Source: Miniimonas arenae
GTDB taxonomy: Bacteria; Actinomycetota; Actinomycetes; Actinomycetales; Beutenbergiaceae
DNA length: 64,000 nucleotides
Assembly: GCF_006351005.1 (NCBI RefSeq)
Contig: NZ_VENP01000010.1
Span: 16,321 to 80,320 of the forward strand
Direction: 5' to 3'
The notes under the pieces are model-generated. The model ran no database searches and was not told where the DNA came from. It saw only the letters and a list, made by a program, of their open reading frames with translations. Below are positions 34,017 through 48,209 of the stretch, one piece after another; the stretch's first letter is position 1; the number at the start of each line of letters is the position of its first letter. Made by a program: the position numbers and the translations under genes.

Positions 34017-34870
34017 GCGGGGGAGCGGACGTGACGCAGGTGAGGGTCGGGGAGAGCGCGGCTCCGCCGTCGCGCACCGGCTGGCGCGCGGTGCGCGCGC
34101 TGTACTCGGGCAACGCCCGCATCGTGGTGATCCGCGGGCTGCTGGCGACCAGGACCAGCAACTGGGTCGTCGTGGTGTCGGGCTTCTTCGAGCCCGTGTT
34201 CTTCCTTCTCGCGATGGGCGTGGGGCTCGGCACCTACATCGGTGACGTCGAGCTGCCGGGCGGTGAGCAGGTCTCGTACGCGGCGTTCATCGCGCCCGCG
34301 CTGCTCGCGGTGTCCGCCATGAACGGGGCGGTCTACGACTCGACGTGGAACGTGTTCTTCAAGTTGCGGTTCGCGAAGCTCTACCAGACGATGCTGACCA
34401 CGCGGCTCGGACCGCTGGACGTCGCGCTCGGCGAGATCTGCTACGCGCTGCTGCGCGGGGTGGCGTACGCGGCCGGCTTCCTCGTCGTGATGCAGCTCAT
34501 GGGGCTCAACGGGTCGTGGACGGCGCTCGCGGCGCTGCCCGCCGTCGTGCTCATCGCGTTCGCGTTCGCGAGCGTCGGGATGGCGGTGACGAGCTACATG
34601 AAGACCTTCCAGCAGATGGACTGGATCAACTTCGTCATGCTCCCGATGTTCCTGTTCTCGGCCACGTTCTACCCGATCACGGTGTACCCCGAGGCGATCC
34701 AGTGGCTCATCAAGGTGCTGCCGCTGTGGCATGCCGTGGAGCTCGTGCGCGGCCTGACGCTGGGCGTCGCGGACACGATGACCCTGGTGCACGTCGGCTA
34801 CTTCCTCGTCATGATCGGGCTCGGGCTCGTCTTCGCGACCTCCCGGCTGCGGGCCCTGTTCCAGGACTGA
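34013..34870 (+). CDS. ABC-2 permease, NodJ type
   Basis: 285 residues from GTG 34013, GAGGAGG six bases upstream; 4-base overlap with the first permease. Six hydrophobic segments, with FFEPVFFLLAMGVGLGTYI, YAAFIAPALLAVSAMNGAVY and FLFSATFYPITVYPE matching NodJ/DrrB-like permeases. It shares the fold of the upstream permease, so the exporter is probably a heterodimeric membrane core with one ATPase type. Confidence 0.92.
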   Translation: MSGGADVTQVRVGESAAPPSRTGWRAVRALYSGNARIVVIRGLLATRTSNWVVVVSGFFEPVFFLLAMGVGLGTYIGDVELPGGEQVSYAAFIAPALLAVSAMNGAVYDSTWNVFFKLRFAKLYQTMLTTRLGPLDVALGEICYALLRGVAYAAGFLVVMQLMGLNGSWTALAALPAVVLIAFAFASVGMAVTSYMKTFQQMDWINFVMLPMFLFSATFYPITVYPEAIQWLIKVLPLWHAVELVRGLTLGVADTMTLVHVGYFLVMIGLGLVFATSRLRALFQD

Positions 34871-34893
34871 GGGGCAGTGGTGGGGCGGGTTCG

Positions 34894-34899
34894 TAGAAT
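34894..34899 (+). promoter_or_regulatory. Likely -10 box for mnmA
   Basis: TAGAAT about 75 bases before the mnmA start, a rare AT-rich word in this region. No clear -35 partner. Confidence 0.4.
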
Positions 34900-34974
34900 C
34901 GACCCCGTTCCGGAGGTCGCGGTGACGTGCCGAGCGTGCCCGACGCTCCCTCCCCGACCCGTCTGGAGGACCCC

Positions 34975-36162
34975 GTGCGCGTGCTCGCAGCACTGTCCGG
35001 CGGCGTCGACTCCGCCGTCGCCGCCGCGCGCGCCGTCGACGCCGGCCACGAGGTGGTCGGGGTGCACATGGCGCTGAGCCGCAGCCGTGCGCAGCACCGC
35101 AGCGGCAGCCGCGGCTGCTGCTCCATCGAGGACGCCTCGGACGCACGCCGCGCCGCCGACGTGCTCGGCATCCCGTACTACGTCTGGGACCTGTCGGCGG
35201 AGTTCACCGAGACGGTCGTCGCGGACTTCGTCGCCGAGTACGCCGCCGGGCGCACCCCCAACCCGTGCGTGCGCTGCAACGAGCACATCAAGTTCGCCGC
35301 GCTCCTGGACCGCGGCCTCGCGCTCGGTTTCGACGCCGTCGCGACCGGCCACTACGCACGCCTCGTCGAGGGCGCCGCGGGGCCGCAGCTGCACCGCGCC
35401 GTCGACGCGGCGAAGGACCAGTCCTACGTCCTGGCCGTCATGGGCCCCGACCGGCTCGCCCGCGCGCTGTTCCCGCTCGGCGACGCGCCCAGCAAGGACG
35501 CCGTGCGTGCCGAGGCCGCCGCCCGCGGGCTCTCCGTGAGCGCCAAGCCCGACTCCTACGACATCTGCTTCGTGGCCGACGGCGACACCCAGGGCTTCCT
35601 GCGGGCGCACCTGGGCTCGCGCCCGGGTGAGGTGGTCGACGCCGGCGGGACGGTCCTGGGGACCCACGACGGCGCCTACGCCTACACGGTCGGCCAGCGC
35701 AAGGGTCTCGGCCTGGACCGGCCGGCCCCCGACGGCCGACCGCGCTACGTGCTCGGCGTCGACACGGCCGCCAACCGCGTCGTCGTGGGGCCCTCGGAGC
35801 TGCTGTCCGTGCGCGTCGTCGTGGGGCACGCCGTCGTCTGGCTCGCCTCGGACGTGCCCTGCGCGGCGCCCACGCGCGTCCTCGTGCAGGTGCGTGCGCA
35901 CGGCGAGGCGGTCCCCGCGCTCGTGGTGCGCGACGGCGAGCGCCTGCTCGTGCGCCTCGACGCGCCCCTGCGTGGGCTCGCCCCGGGGCAGTCGCTCGTG
36001 GTCTACGGCGCGGGCCCGGACGGTGCCGCCTCGGCCGACGACGCGACCGATGCCGGTCCCGACCCCTCGGACCGGGTCCTGGGTCAGGCCACGATCGCGG
36101 TGGCCGGCTCGGGGGCGGCGAGCGAGGTCGAGCGGGGCCTGGGCGTCGGGGCGCCGGCATGA
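34975..36162 (+). CDS. mnmA: tRNA-specific 2-thiouridylase
   Basis: 395 residues from GTG 34975, chosen because GGAGGA sits four bases upstream and the PP-loop starts at once ([17 protein letters not shown]); an earlier GTG at 34927 has no homology before the loop. MnmA makes 2-thiouridine at wobble position 34 of Lys, Glu and Gln tRNAs. The two catalytic cysteines are in [14 protein letters not shown] and [20 protein letters not shown] is the central-domain motif. Sulfur probably comes from the desulfurase at 28153. Coupled by 4 bases to the MetE-like gene. Confidence 0.94.
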   Translation: MRVLAALSGGVDSAVAAARAVDAGHEVVGVHMALSRSRAQHRSGSRGCCSIEDASDARRAADVLGIPYYVWDLSAEFTETVVADFVAEYAAGRTPNPCVRCNEHIKFAALLDRGLALGFDAVATGHYARLVEGAAGPQLHRAVDAAKDQSYVLAVMGPDRLARALFPLGDAPSKDAVRAEAAARGLSVSAKPDSYDICFVADGDTQGFLRAHLGSRPGEVVDAGGTVLGTHDGAYAYTVGQRKGLGLDRPAPDGRPRYVLGVDTAANRVVVGPSELLSVRVVVGHAVVWLASDVPCAAPTRVLVQVRAHGEAVPALVVRDGERLLVRLDAPLRGLAPGQSLVVYGAGPDGAASADDATDAGPDPSDRVLGQATIAVAGSGAASEVERGLGVGAPA

Positions 36163-37196
36163 GCGACGCCGTCGCGATCGCCGGTCCGTCGGGCTGGCCG
36201 GGGGAGGACGCCTACGCGGCCCACCTCGCCGCGCTCGACGTGCTCGCGGACCCGCCCAGCGGCGTGGCCGGCGTCCCGGGGCTGCTCGCGCTGCCGAACC
36301 GGGGGCCGTGGGCGCAGCCTGCGGGCCGCGCGCTCGCGCTCGCCGAGAGCATGCCCGCGAGCCTCGAGCCCCACGGGTGGCGGCTGGCCCTCGTGCCGGG
36401 CGCGGACCAGCAGCTCGCGCGGCGCTACCTGCGCGCCGACGTCGAGGCGCTCGCGCTCGCCTCGGCAGGCTGGCAGGGCCCCGTGACGCTGCCGGTGCTC
36501 GGCCCGTTCTCCCTCGCCGCCGTGCTCTGGCTGCCGGTGGGGGAGCGGGTGGTGGGCGACGCCGCGGCCCTGGCCGACCTCGTGAGCTCCCTCGCGCTGG
36601 GGATCGAGCGGCACGTCGCCGAGGTGAGCGCCGCGCGTGAGGTGGTCGCGGGGTCGGACGACCCGGGCGCCGGGGCCGAGGTCGTGCTGCACGAGCCGTT
36701 CATGCCGGCGATCCTCGCGGGCTCGGTCCCCTCGTTCTCGGGCATGAGTCGCCTGCGCGCGATCGCGCCCGAGGTCGTGGCGGACACGCTCACGCGCGGG
36801 TTCGCGGCCCTTCCGGGGACGCGCGTCGTCGTCCAGGTCGTGCCCGACCCGGACGTCATCAGCGCCGTCGGCGCCGCGCGGCCGTTCGCGCTGCAGCTCG
36901 ACACCGCGCGGCTCGACGCGCGCGGCTGGGACGCGCTCGCCGAGCAGGTGGAGGCCGGGGTCCAGGTGCGCCACGCCGTCGTGCCGCACGCCCGCGCCGA
37001 CGAGCGGGCCGATCCCGGCGCCGTCGCACGCTCGGTGCTCGAGCCGTGGCGCGCGACCGGGCTCACGACGGCGGACCAGCCCGTCGTGGTCCTGCCGCGT
37101 CCCGGGCTCTCGGAGGTGACGCCCGGTGCCGCCGCGGCCACGCTGCGCGCGACCGCCCGCGCGGCGCTCTCGCTCGGGGAGCTGCTCGCCTCCTGA
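36159..37196 (+). CDS. MetE C-terminal-like (UROD/MetE superfamily) protein
   Basis: 345 residues, often called methionine synthase in actinobacterial genomes at this position beside mnmA and ligA. The barrel-like pattern [44 protein letters not shown] and [10 protein letters not shown] resembles cobalamin-independent methionine synthase C-domains. The Cys/His zinc ligands of true MetE are not visible (there is almost no Cys), and the length is half of MetE, so methionine synthesis is doubtful. Overlaps mnmA by 4 bases. Confidence 0.72.
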   Translation: MSDAVAIAGPSGWPGEDAYAAHLAALDVLADPPSGVAGVPGLLALPNRGPWAQPAGRALALAESMPASLEPHGWRLALVPGADQQLARRYLRADVEALALASAGWQGPVTLPVLGPFSLAAVLWLPVGERVVGDAAALADLVSSLALGIERHVAEVSAAREVVAGSDDPGAGAEVVLHEPFMPAILAGSVPSFSGMSRLRAIAPEVVADTLTRGFAALPGTRVVVQVVPDPDVISAVGAARPFALQLDTARLDARGWDALAEQVEAGVQVRHAVVPHARADERADPGAVARSVLEPWRATGLTTADQPVVVLPRPGLSEVTPGAAAATLRATARAALSLGELLAS

Positions 37197-39872
<2,676 letters not shown>

Positions 39873-39960
39873 GGGGGGCCGGTCGCGTCGCGCACCACGG
39901 CGCGTCCCTGGCGTCCTCCTGAGGGTGAGGCACGTCACCCACCCTGCGGTCGCTGCACAT

Positions 39961-42294
<2,334 letters not shown>

Positions 42295-42402
42295 CGCCCT
42301 GGCGCTGGACGGCGGGCACCCCGCGGCGTCGCCCGATGCGGGAACCACCCGCCGGAGCCCGCCGAATCAGTCGCGCGCGAGGGCGCGGGCCATACTGCGG
42401 AG

Positions 42403-42813
42403 ATGATCTCTCCCGACCTGGCCCGCGCCCTCGCCGCGTCCGGACTGCGCTGGACGCCGCGGTCCGGGGACGTGTTTATGATCCCGGGGGGCGAGCTCGA
42501 CGGCGAGACGTTCGTCGTCTCCGAGCTCACCATCGAGCCGCGCGAGTACCTCAGCGGGACGATCCTCGCCTTCAACGGCACCACCGAGTGGGCGCTGGAC
42601 TCCGCGGCCGTCGAGGACACGCTCTGGCTCCCGCGCGAGGACCAGCTGCGCGAGGCGCTCGACCACCAGTTCATCTCGCTCGAGCGCGACGCGGGGGAGT
42701 ACCTCGTGCGCACCGCGAGTGCGCTCGGCAGCGGCTCCTACCGTGCGCCCTCCGCGCCCGACGCCTACGCCGAGGCCTTGCTGGCGCTGCTGCGGCGGAA
42801 CGAGACGCCGTGA
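42403..42813 (+). CDS. Conserved-looking protein of unknown function before pxpA
   Basis: 136 residues, soluble. MISPDLARALAASGLRWTP then DVFMIPGGELDGETFVVSEL and FNGTTEWALDSAAVEDTLWLPREDQLREAL read as an alpha/beta fold with many acidic residues. Proteins like this occur widely in actinobacteria without known function. The TACTGC box ends four bases before its GGAG ribosome site. Its stop overlaps pxpA (GTGA), placing it in the oxoprolinase operon. Confidence 0.7.
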   Translation: MISPDLARALAASGLRWTPRSGDVFMIPGGELDGETFVVSELTIEPREYLSGTILAFNGTTEWALDSAAVEDTLWLPREDQLREALDHQFISLERDAGEYLVRTASALGSGSYRAPSAPDAYAEALLALLRRNETP

Positions 42814-43547
42814 CCGACGCGACGGACGCCCCGCGGATCGACCTCAACGCCGACCTGGGCGAGGGCGCCGGCGACGACGAGGCGATCCTCGACGTCGTGA
42901 CGAGCGCGTCGATCGCGTGCGGCGGGCACGCGGGCGACGCCGTCTCGATGCGACTGGCGCTCACCCGCGCGCGCGAGCGCGGGGTCGCCGTCGGGGCCCA
43001 CCCGTCCTACGTCGACCGCGAGCACTTCGGCCGACGCAGCCTCGACGTCGAGGCCCGGGTCCTGCAGGCGCAGCTCACCGACCAGGTGCGCGCGCTCGCG
43101 GACGCCGCGGCGGACGTCGGCACGACGGTGCGGTACGTCAAGCCGCACGGCGCGCTGTACAACACCGCGATGGTCGACCCGGCGGTCGCCGACGTCGTCC
43201 TCGCGGTCGCCGCGACCGCGCTCGCGGCGCCCCTGCCCGTGTTCGCCCTGCCCGGGTCGGTGCTGGCACGACGGGCGACGGCCGCGGGGGTGGGCGTCGC
43301 CGTCGTGCCCGAGGCGTTCGCCGACCGCGCGGCCCGGGCCGACGGCACGCTCGTGCCGCGCGGTGAACCGGGCGCCGTGCTGACCGAGCCCGAGGAGGTG
43401 CGTGCCCGCGTGGCCGGCCTCGCCGCGCACGCGCGCACCGTCTGCGTGCACGGCGACACCCCGGGCGCGCTGACACTCGCGCGGGCGGCGCGGACCGGGC
43501 TCGAGGCGGCGGGCTTTCGCCTCGAGCCGGTGCTCGACGCCTCGTGA
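42810..43547 (+). CDS. pxpA: 5-oxoprolinase subunit A (LamB/YcsF family)
   Basis: 245 residues from GTG 42810. Hallmarks RIDLNADLGEGAGDDEAILDV, SIACGGHAGD, GAHPSYVDREHFGRR and VKPHGALYN are those of the LamB/YcsF family. With PxpB and PxpC it hydrolyses 5-oxoproline to glutamate using ATP, removing a damage product and recovering nitrogen. PxpA acts on the phosphorylated intermediate. Overlaps both neighbours by 4 bases. Confidence 0.93.
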   Translation: MTDATDAPRIDLNADLGEGAGDDEAILDVVTSASIACGGHAGDAVSMRLALTRARERGVAVGAHPSYVDREHFGRRSLDVEARVLQAQLTDQVRALADAAADVGTTVRYVKPHGALYNTAMVDPAVADVVLAVAATALAAPLPVFALPGSVLARRATAAGVGVAVVPEAFADRAARADGTLVPRGEPGAVLTEPEEVRARVAGLAAHARTVCVHGDTPGALTLARAARTGLEAAGFRLEPVLDAS

Positions 43548-45556
43548 CCGCTGCGACCGGGCCCACCGGCCAGGGCGATCCAGGCGGGCCGACGGCGCCT
43601 CCCGGACCCTCGGCGCCCGCTGGGGACGCGACTCCCGCGGGGGCCGGGGCGTGCGGCGGGGTCATCGCGCGCACCGAGGGCACCGGACGCCCGCGGGTGC
43701 GCCCCTACGGCGAGGCTGCCCTGCTCGTCGACGTGCCCACGGCCGCGCACGCGCGTGCGCTCGGCGCGCTCGCGCGCGAGCTGCCCGACGTCGAGGACGT
43801 CGTCCCCGCGGCGTCGTCCCTGCTCGTGCGGGTCGCCCTGCCCGAGGCCACCGCACTCGTCGCGGCGCGACTCGCCGCGCTCGGCACGCCCGCGCCCGAG
43901 AGCGGCACGCCGGGGCGGCACGTCGAGATCCCGGTGACGTACGACGGCGAGGACCTCCCCGCGCTGGCGGCGCACCTCGGGCTGAGCGTGGGCGAGGTCG
44001 TGGCGCGGCACAGCGCGCCGCGCTACACGGCGGCGTTCGCGGGCTTCGCGCCCGGCTTCGTCTACCTCGAGGGCGTGCCCGTCGAGCTCGTGGTCCCCCG
44101 GCGGTCCGAGCCGCGAAAGCGCGTCCCGCGCGGCGCCGTGGCGCTGGCGGCCGGCTACACCGCCGTCTACCCGCGCGAGAGCCCGGGCGGCTGGCACCTG
44201 CTCGGTCGCACCGAGGTGACGCTGTTCGACCCGACCCGCGCGGAGCCGGCCCTCGTCCGCCCGGGTGACACCGTGTCCTTCGTGCCGGACGCGGTGCCCC
44301 GCTCGGCGGCGGCCCTGCCGGTGGACTCGGCGGACGGTTCGGCGGGCAGTTCGTCGGGCGGCGCCGTGGCCCACCGAGGCGCGCCTCCGGCGACGAAGAG
44401 CGGCCCGGTGGCGGTCTGCCCGGACCCGACCCGTGGCAGGTCGACGGCAGGTGGCAGGTCGACGGCAGTCGAGGTGCTCGCGCCCGGGCCGCTCACGATC
44501 GTGACCGACCTCGGCCGCGCGGGCCGGGCCGACGTGGGCGTCGCGCCGTCGGGCGCCTTCGACGTCGACGCGCACCGCACCGCCAACGCGCTCGTGGGCA
44601 ACGACGAGGGCGCCGCGACGCTCGAGGTCCTGCTGGGCCCGCTGGTGCTCAGGGCCGACGGCGCGGTCGTGCTCGCCGTCGTCGGTCCGGCGGTGCCGGT
44701 GCGGGTGAACGGGCTCGCCGTCGAGAGCGGACGCGCGATCGTGGTGCCCGCCGGCACTCGCCTGGAGGTCGGACCCGCCTCCGCGGGCCTGCGCTGCTGG
44801 GTGGCGGTCGCTGGGGGCTGGGACGTCCCGCCGGTGGTCGGCTCGCGTGCTCGCGACACCCTCGCCGGGCTCGGACCCGAGCCGCTCGCAGCGGGGACCG
44901 TGCTGACAGTGGGTCGCGCCCACCGTGCGCACCGCCACGTCGGCTGCGACTCGCGCACCGCGGCCCGGGGCACCGCGCGCACCGGTGCCGGTGCCGATGC
45001 CGGTGTCGGTGCCGGTGTCGGTGCCGATGCCGGTGCCGGTGCCCATCGCAGTGCGGATGCCGGTGCTGTCCCAAAGAGCGGCACAAGCGTCCGACCCGCG
45101 GGCGACTCGAGGGCGGGAGCTCCCGAGCCCACGCGGCGCACGCCGGACGCGGCAGCGCCGCCCGGCCGCGTCGCGGAGCTGCCCGTGCTCCCGCCGCCGC
45201 GACCGGAGCTGCTGGCGCCGGGCGCCTGGGACGCGATGCTCGACTCCGCGTACATCGTGAGTCACGAGGCCAACCGCGTCGCCGTCCGCCTCGACGGGCC
45301 GGCCGTCGCGACGCGCGCCCCGGCCGATCTGCCCTCCCAAGGGCTCGTGGCCGGCGCGGTGCAGGTCCCGCCGTCGGGGCGGCCGGTCGTGTTCGGACCA
45401 GATCACCCGCTCACCGGCGGCTACCCGGTCGCGGCCGTGCTCACCTCGGCGGGTCTCGCCCGCCTGGCACAGCTGCGACCCGGTGCGGCCGTGCGGTTCG
45501 TCACCGCGCCGGCCGGTGACAACCCTGCGGGTGACAGCCCTGCGTGGGGCTCGTGA
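43544..45556 (+). CDS. PxpB-PxpC fusion of 5-oxoprolinase with low-complexity insert
   Basis: 670 residues. Residues about 50-265 are PxpB (KipI): VRPYGEAALLVDVPT, FAGFAPGFVYLEGVP, PRKRVPRGAVALAAGYTAVYP, PGGWHLLGRT. Residues about 305-660 are PxpC (KipA): VEVLAPGPLTIVTDLGRAG, GVAPSGAFDVDAH, NALVGNDEGAATLEV, QVPPSGRPVVFGPDHPLTGG. Fusion of the two is known in actinobacteria. Between the halves of PxpC (about 469-545) lies a Gly/Ala/Val/Asp microsatellite-derived insert. The first 45 residues are a Gly/Pro/Ala-rich extension. Another linker carries an 18-base duplication. Confidence 0.9.
   Translation: MTAATGPTGQGDPGGPTAPPGPSAPAGDATPAGAGACGGVIARTEGTGRPRVRPYGEAALLVDVPTAAHARALGALARELPDVEDVVPAASSLLVRVALPEATALVAARLAALGTPAPESGTPGRHVEIPVTYDGEDLPALAAHLGLSVGEVVARHSAPRYTAAFAGFAPGFVYLEGVPVELVVPRRSEPRKRVPRGAVALAAGYTAVYPRESPGGWHLLGRTEVTLFDPTRAEPALVRPGDTVSFVPDAVPRSAAALPVDSADGSAGSSSGGAVAHRGAPPATKSGPVAVCPDPTRGRSTAGGRSTAVEVLAPGPLTIVTDLGRAGRADVGVAPSGAFDVDAHRTANALVGNDEGAATLEVLLGPLVLRADGAVVLAVVGPAVPVRVNGLAVESGRAIVVPAGTRLEVGPASAGLRCWVAVAGGWDVPPVVGSRARDTLAGLGPEPLAAGTVLTVGRAHRAHRHVGCDSRTAARGTARTGAGADAGVGAGVGADAGAGAHRSADAGAVPKSGTSVRPAGDSRAGAPEPTRRTPDAAAPPGRVAELPVLPPPRPELLAPGAWDAMLDSAYIVSHEANRVAVRLDGPAVATRAPADLPSQGLVAGAVQVPPSGRPVVFGPDHPLTGGYPVAAVLTSAGLARLAQLRPGAAVRFVTAPAGDNPAGDSPAWGS
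44433..44468. repeat. 18-base perfect tandem duplication in the PxpB-PxpC linker
   Basis: GTGGCAGGTCGACGGCAG occurs twice in a row (44433-44450, 44451-44468), adding six residues without changing frame. Looks recent because the copies are identical. Confidence 0.9.
44982..45042. repeat. Hexamer microsatellite (GCCGGT) inside pxpC
   Basis: About ten imperfect copies of GCCGGT/GTCGGT/GCCGAT. They encode the GAGADAGVGAG stretch that splits the PxpC domain, in a place that is a short loop in the family. Confidence 0.85.
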
Positions 45557-45621
45557 TCGGCTGGTTCCTGCACCGCCGTCGCATCCGCCGTCGCATCCGC
45601 CGTCTCGCCGTCAAGCGCTGA
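45553..45621 (+). CDS. Candidate 22-residue Arg-rich peptide coupled to pxpBC
   Basis: GTG 45553 overlaps the pxpBC stop (GTGA) and opens a 22-codon frame ending at TGA 45621, just before the terminator. It starts MIGWFLHRRRIRRR and ends LAVKR: a short hydrophobic patch then 9 Arg. The overlap and position before the hairpin argue for translation; the CGCCGTCGCATC repeat in it could equally be chance. Too short for family recognition. Confidence 0.3.
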   Translation: MIGWFLHRRRIRRRIRRLAVKR

Positions 45622-45631
45622 CCGGCGCACG

Positions 45632-45669
45632 AGCGCCGAGGGCCCGGGAGATCCCGGGCCCTCGGCGCT
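45632..45669. terminator. Strong perfect hairpin ending the oxoprolinase operon
   Basis: 17-base perfect arms (45632-45648 and 45653-45669, AGCGCCGAGGGCCCGGG and its complement) around AGAT. No T tract. It also lies downstream of the minus-strand permease gene and may serve both strands. Confidence 0.85.
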
Positions 45670-45782
45670 GAGTCGTGCGTGGGAGTCGATCGGGGGGCGG
45701 GTGCGGCGACCACCGGCCGATCACCGACCGACCACCGGCCGCCTGCGGCCCCGACCGCGACGCGCGACCGTCCCCGAACGCG

Positions 45783-47261
45783 TCAGACGGTCGGCGCGGC
45801 CTTCGTGGGCTGCTCCATGTCGTCCGGGACGGTGCCGCCGTCGGCCAGGACACGCGCCTCCTCGGCCTGCACCATGAGCGGCGGCGCCGCGGCGATGACG
45901 GAGGGGTCCTTCGGCCGACCCGGCAGCAGGACGTTGAAGAACAGGTTGAGCAGCACCGAGACGATCGCCGCCGCCGAGATGCCCGAGTGCGCGATCGTGA
46001 CGAACCACGTGGGGAACTGGTCCCAGAACGTCGGCACCACCACGGGGATCACGCCGAACGCGAGCGCGACGGCGACGATCACGAGGTTGTTGTTGCCCTG
46101 GTAGTCCACCTTCGACAGCGTCCGGACGCCGCTCGCCGCGACCGTCCCGAACAGCACGATGCCGGCGCCCCCGAGGACCGGGCCGGGGATGAGGTTGACC
46201 ACCCCGGCCAGCACTGGCGACAGCCCCAGCAGCAGGAGCACGGCACCACCCGCGGCCACGGCGAACCGGCTCTTGATGCCGGTCAGCGCGACGAGCCCGA
46301 CGTTCTGGGCGAACGCGGTCGCGGGGAAGGTGTTGAACACCGGGGCGACGGCGGAGGACAGCATGTCGGCCCGCAGGCCGTCGGCCACGCGTCGGGAGTC
46401 GACCTTCGTCCCGACGACCTCGCCGACGGCGAGGATGTCCGCCGTCGTCTCGACCATGATGACGAGCACGACGATCGTCATGGAGATGATCGCCCCGACC
46501 TCGAACATCGGCATGCCGAACGCGAAGGGCGTGGGGAAGCCGAGGATCGACGCGTCGCCGAGCGCCGAGAACGACGAGCGCCCGATGATCAGCGCCGCGA
46601 CCGTGCCGACCACGAGGCCGAGCAGCACCGCGAGCCGCGACGTCGCCTTGATCTTCGCCAGGACAAGCACGACGGCGAGCGTGAACATCGCGAGGCCGAT
46701 GTCCCGCAGGTTGCCGAAGCTCTCGTTCGGGACCCGCTCGCCGTCGACCGTGATCATCTCCTGACCGGTGATCCACCGCGCCGCGACCGGCATGAGCGAG
46801 AGCCCGATCACGGTGATGATCGTGCCCGTGACCACGGGCGGGAAGAACCGCACGATCCGGGCGAAGAACGGTGCGATCACGAAGCCGACGACCGCCGCGA
46901 CGACGATCGCGCCGTACACGTGCCGCAGCCCCTCGGTCCCACCGCCGGTGCTGCCGATGATCGCGGTCATCGTGGAGACGGCCGCGAAGGAGATCCCCTG
47001 GACGAGCGGGAGCTGCGCGCCGAGGAACGGGACGCCGAGCGTCTGCAGGATCGTGGCGGCCCCGGACAGGAACAGGCCGCTCGCCACGAGCAGGGTGAGC
47101 TCGGGGCCCGAGAGCCCCGCCGCGCCGCCGATGATGAGCGGGACGGAGATCACCCCGCCGAACATGGCGAGGATGTGCTGGAGGCCGTAGCCGAGCGTCC
47201 TGCCCGGGCTCAGCCGTTCGTCCTCAGGCCGCACGGTGGCGGCCGGGGTGGTGGTGGTCAT
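45783..47261 (-). CDS. Nucleobase:cation symporter (NCS2), urate/xanthine type
   Basis: 492 residues with about 12-14 hydrophobic segments. NCS2/NAT features: GYGLQHILAMFGGVISVPLI (His in helix 1), LPLVQGISFAAVSTM, GEVVG and the signature QNVGLVALTGIKSRFAVAAGG (Q-N-x5-T-x3-S-R). It imports urate or xanthine with protons or Na. Last gene of the divergent purine operon, two bases after the HIU hydrolase gene; start ATG 47261 has GGGAGCTGAGC upstream. Confidence 0.92.
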   Translation of the reverse strand: MTTTTPAATVRPEDERLSPGRTLGYGLQHILAMFGGVISVPLIIGGAAGLSGPELTLLVASGLFLSGAATILQTLGVPFLGAQLPLVQGISFAAVSTMTAIIGSTGGGTEGLRHVYGAIVVAAVVGFVIAPFFARIVRFFPPVVTGTIITVIGLSLMPVAARWITGQEMITVDGERVPNESFGNLRDIGLAMFTLAVVLVLAKIKATSRLAVLLGLVVGTVAALIIGRSSFSALGDASILGFPTPFAFGMPMFEVGAIISMTIVVLVIMVETTADILAVGEVVGTKVDSRRVADGLRADMLSSAVAPVFNTFPATAFAQNVGLVALTGIKSRFAVAAGGAVLLLLGLSPVLAGVVNLIPGPVLGGAGIVLFGTVAASGVRTLSKVDYQGNNNLVIVAVALAFGVIPVVVPTFWDQFPTWFVTIAHSGISAAAIVSVLLNLFFNVLLPGRPKDPSVIAAAPPLMVQAEEARVLADGGTVPDDMEQPTKAAPTV

Positions 47262-47263
47262 GC

Positions 47264-47596
47264 TCAGCTCCCTCGGTAGGTGGTGAAGGCGAAAGGGCTC
47301 AGGAGGACGGGCAGGTGCCAGTGCTGACCCGGGTCGCCGTCGATCCGGACGTGGAGGGTGATGCGCGGGTGCACGTGGTCGACGCCGAGCGCGTCGTAGT
47401 GCGCGCCCGTCTCGAGGCGCAGCTCGTAGACCCCGGCGGGCAGGAGGTCGGGACCGAGCCGCTCGACGCGGCCGTCGCCGTCGGTCGCCGCCTCGGCGAT
47501 CGGGCCGTCGGGGCCGAGGAGCACGACGGCGACGCCCGCCACGGGACGTCCCGTCGCCGCGTCGAGCACGTGCGTCGTGACGTGGGAGCGCGTCAT
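47264..47596 (-). CDS. uraH: 5-hydroxyisourate hydrolase
   Basis: 110 residues. Transthyretin-like enzyme of urate breakdown, converting 5-hydroxyisourate to OHCU. The three signatures are present: SHVTTHVLDAATGRPVAGV at the start, VHPRITLHVRID with the HxxR residues, and the C-terminal YRGS. ATG 47596 overlaps the uraD stop, so the two are translated together. Confidence 0.95.
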   Translation of the reverse strand: MTRSHVTTHVLDAATGRPVAGVAVVLLGPDGPIAEAATDGDGRVERLGPDLLPAGVYELRLETGAHYDALGVDHVHPRITLHVRIDGDPGQHWHLPVLLSPFAFTTYRGS

Positions 47597-48087
47597 GCGA
47601 ACGCTCCCGCCAGGCGCAGCCGGGTGATCTCGCGCAGCTGGTCGGCGACCTCGGCGACCTCGGTGGCCGGGTCGTTCGTGAGTCGGCGCTCGAGCTCGTT
47701 GAGGATCTCCCGAGGGCTGCGGCCCGCCGCGCGGATGAGGAAGATGCGCCCGAAGCGCTCCTCGTAGGCACGGTTGCCCGTGGCGACCCGCTCGCGCACC
47801 GTGTCCGGGGCCGTGCCGACCGCGGCCTGCTCGCGGCGCGAGTGGTCGGCCGCGGCGCCCGACCCGTGCGGCCGCTCGCCGATCCGGGGGTGGTCGGCCA
47901 GCGCGGCGTCGACCTCGGGCTGCGCCCAGTGCTCGGCGAGGGAGTCCGCGGCGGCGAGCAGCGCGGCGACGTCGGGGTAGGGGCGCCGTGCGACGACGGC
48001 GGACGCCCAGGTGGGCACCGCGGCCGCGGTGAGCACGAGGGCTGTGGCGCCGTCGCCGTCGAGCGCGTTGAACTCGTCGATCGTCAT
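47593..48087 (-). CDS. uraD: OHCU decarboxylase
   Basis: 164 residues. Decarboxylates 2-oxo-4-hydroxy-4-carboxy-5-ureidoimidazoline to S-allantoin. Signature HPRIGERPHG (catalytic His), with AVGTAPDTVRERVATGNRAYEERFGRIFLIRAAGRS matching the family core. First gene of the minus-strand purine operon. The urate oxidase that should precede this step is not in the window; in some bacteria it is fused to this enzyme, but not here. Confidence 0.93.
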   Translation of the reverse strand: MTIDEFNALDGDGATALVLTAAAVPTWASAVVARRPYPDVAALLAAADSLAEHWAQPEVDAALADHPRIGERPHGSGAAADHSRREQAAVGTAPDTVRERVATGNRAYEERFGRIFLIRAAGRSPREILNELERRLTNDPATEVAEVADQLREITRLRLAGAFA

Positions 48088-48120
48088 GGTCTCCCGTTCG
48101 GTCGGCCGGCACCTGACGTC

Positions 48121-48138
48121 GTTAAGTTATGGGTTAAG
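48121..48138. promoter_or_regulatory. Ureide-locus motif, copy 1
   Basis: On the minus strand CTTAAC-N6-CTTAAC, 34 bases upstream of uraD. The AT-rich words stand out in this GC-rich DNA and match copies at 48161 and 49694 in spacing. Confidence 0.55.
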
Positions 48139-48160
48139 GCGACGGTGCCGGTTTCTGCCG

Positions 48161-48178
48161 TGTAACCAGTGCGTTAAA
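48161..48178. promoter_or_regulatory. Ureide-locus motif, copy 2
   Basis: TGTAAC-N6-GTTAAA, ending 20 bases before the allB -10-like box. This is where an activator would touch RNA polymerase. Confidence 0.55.
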
Positions 48179-48198
48179 GCACCGGTGAACACGTTTGC

Positions 48199-48204
48199 CA
48201 CAAT
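48199..48204 (+). promoter_or_regulatory. Possible -10 box for allB, leaderless
   Basis: CACAAT, five bases, then GTG 48210. No ribosome site upstream. Confidence 0.4.
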
Positions 48205-48209
48205 GACGC

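Noticed and set aside
36159..37196. Functional methionine synthase MetE
   Set aside because: Half the normal length and no visible Cys/His zinc ligands, so only superfamily membership is claimed.
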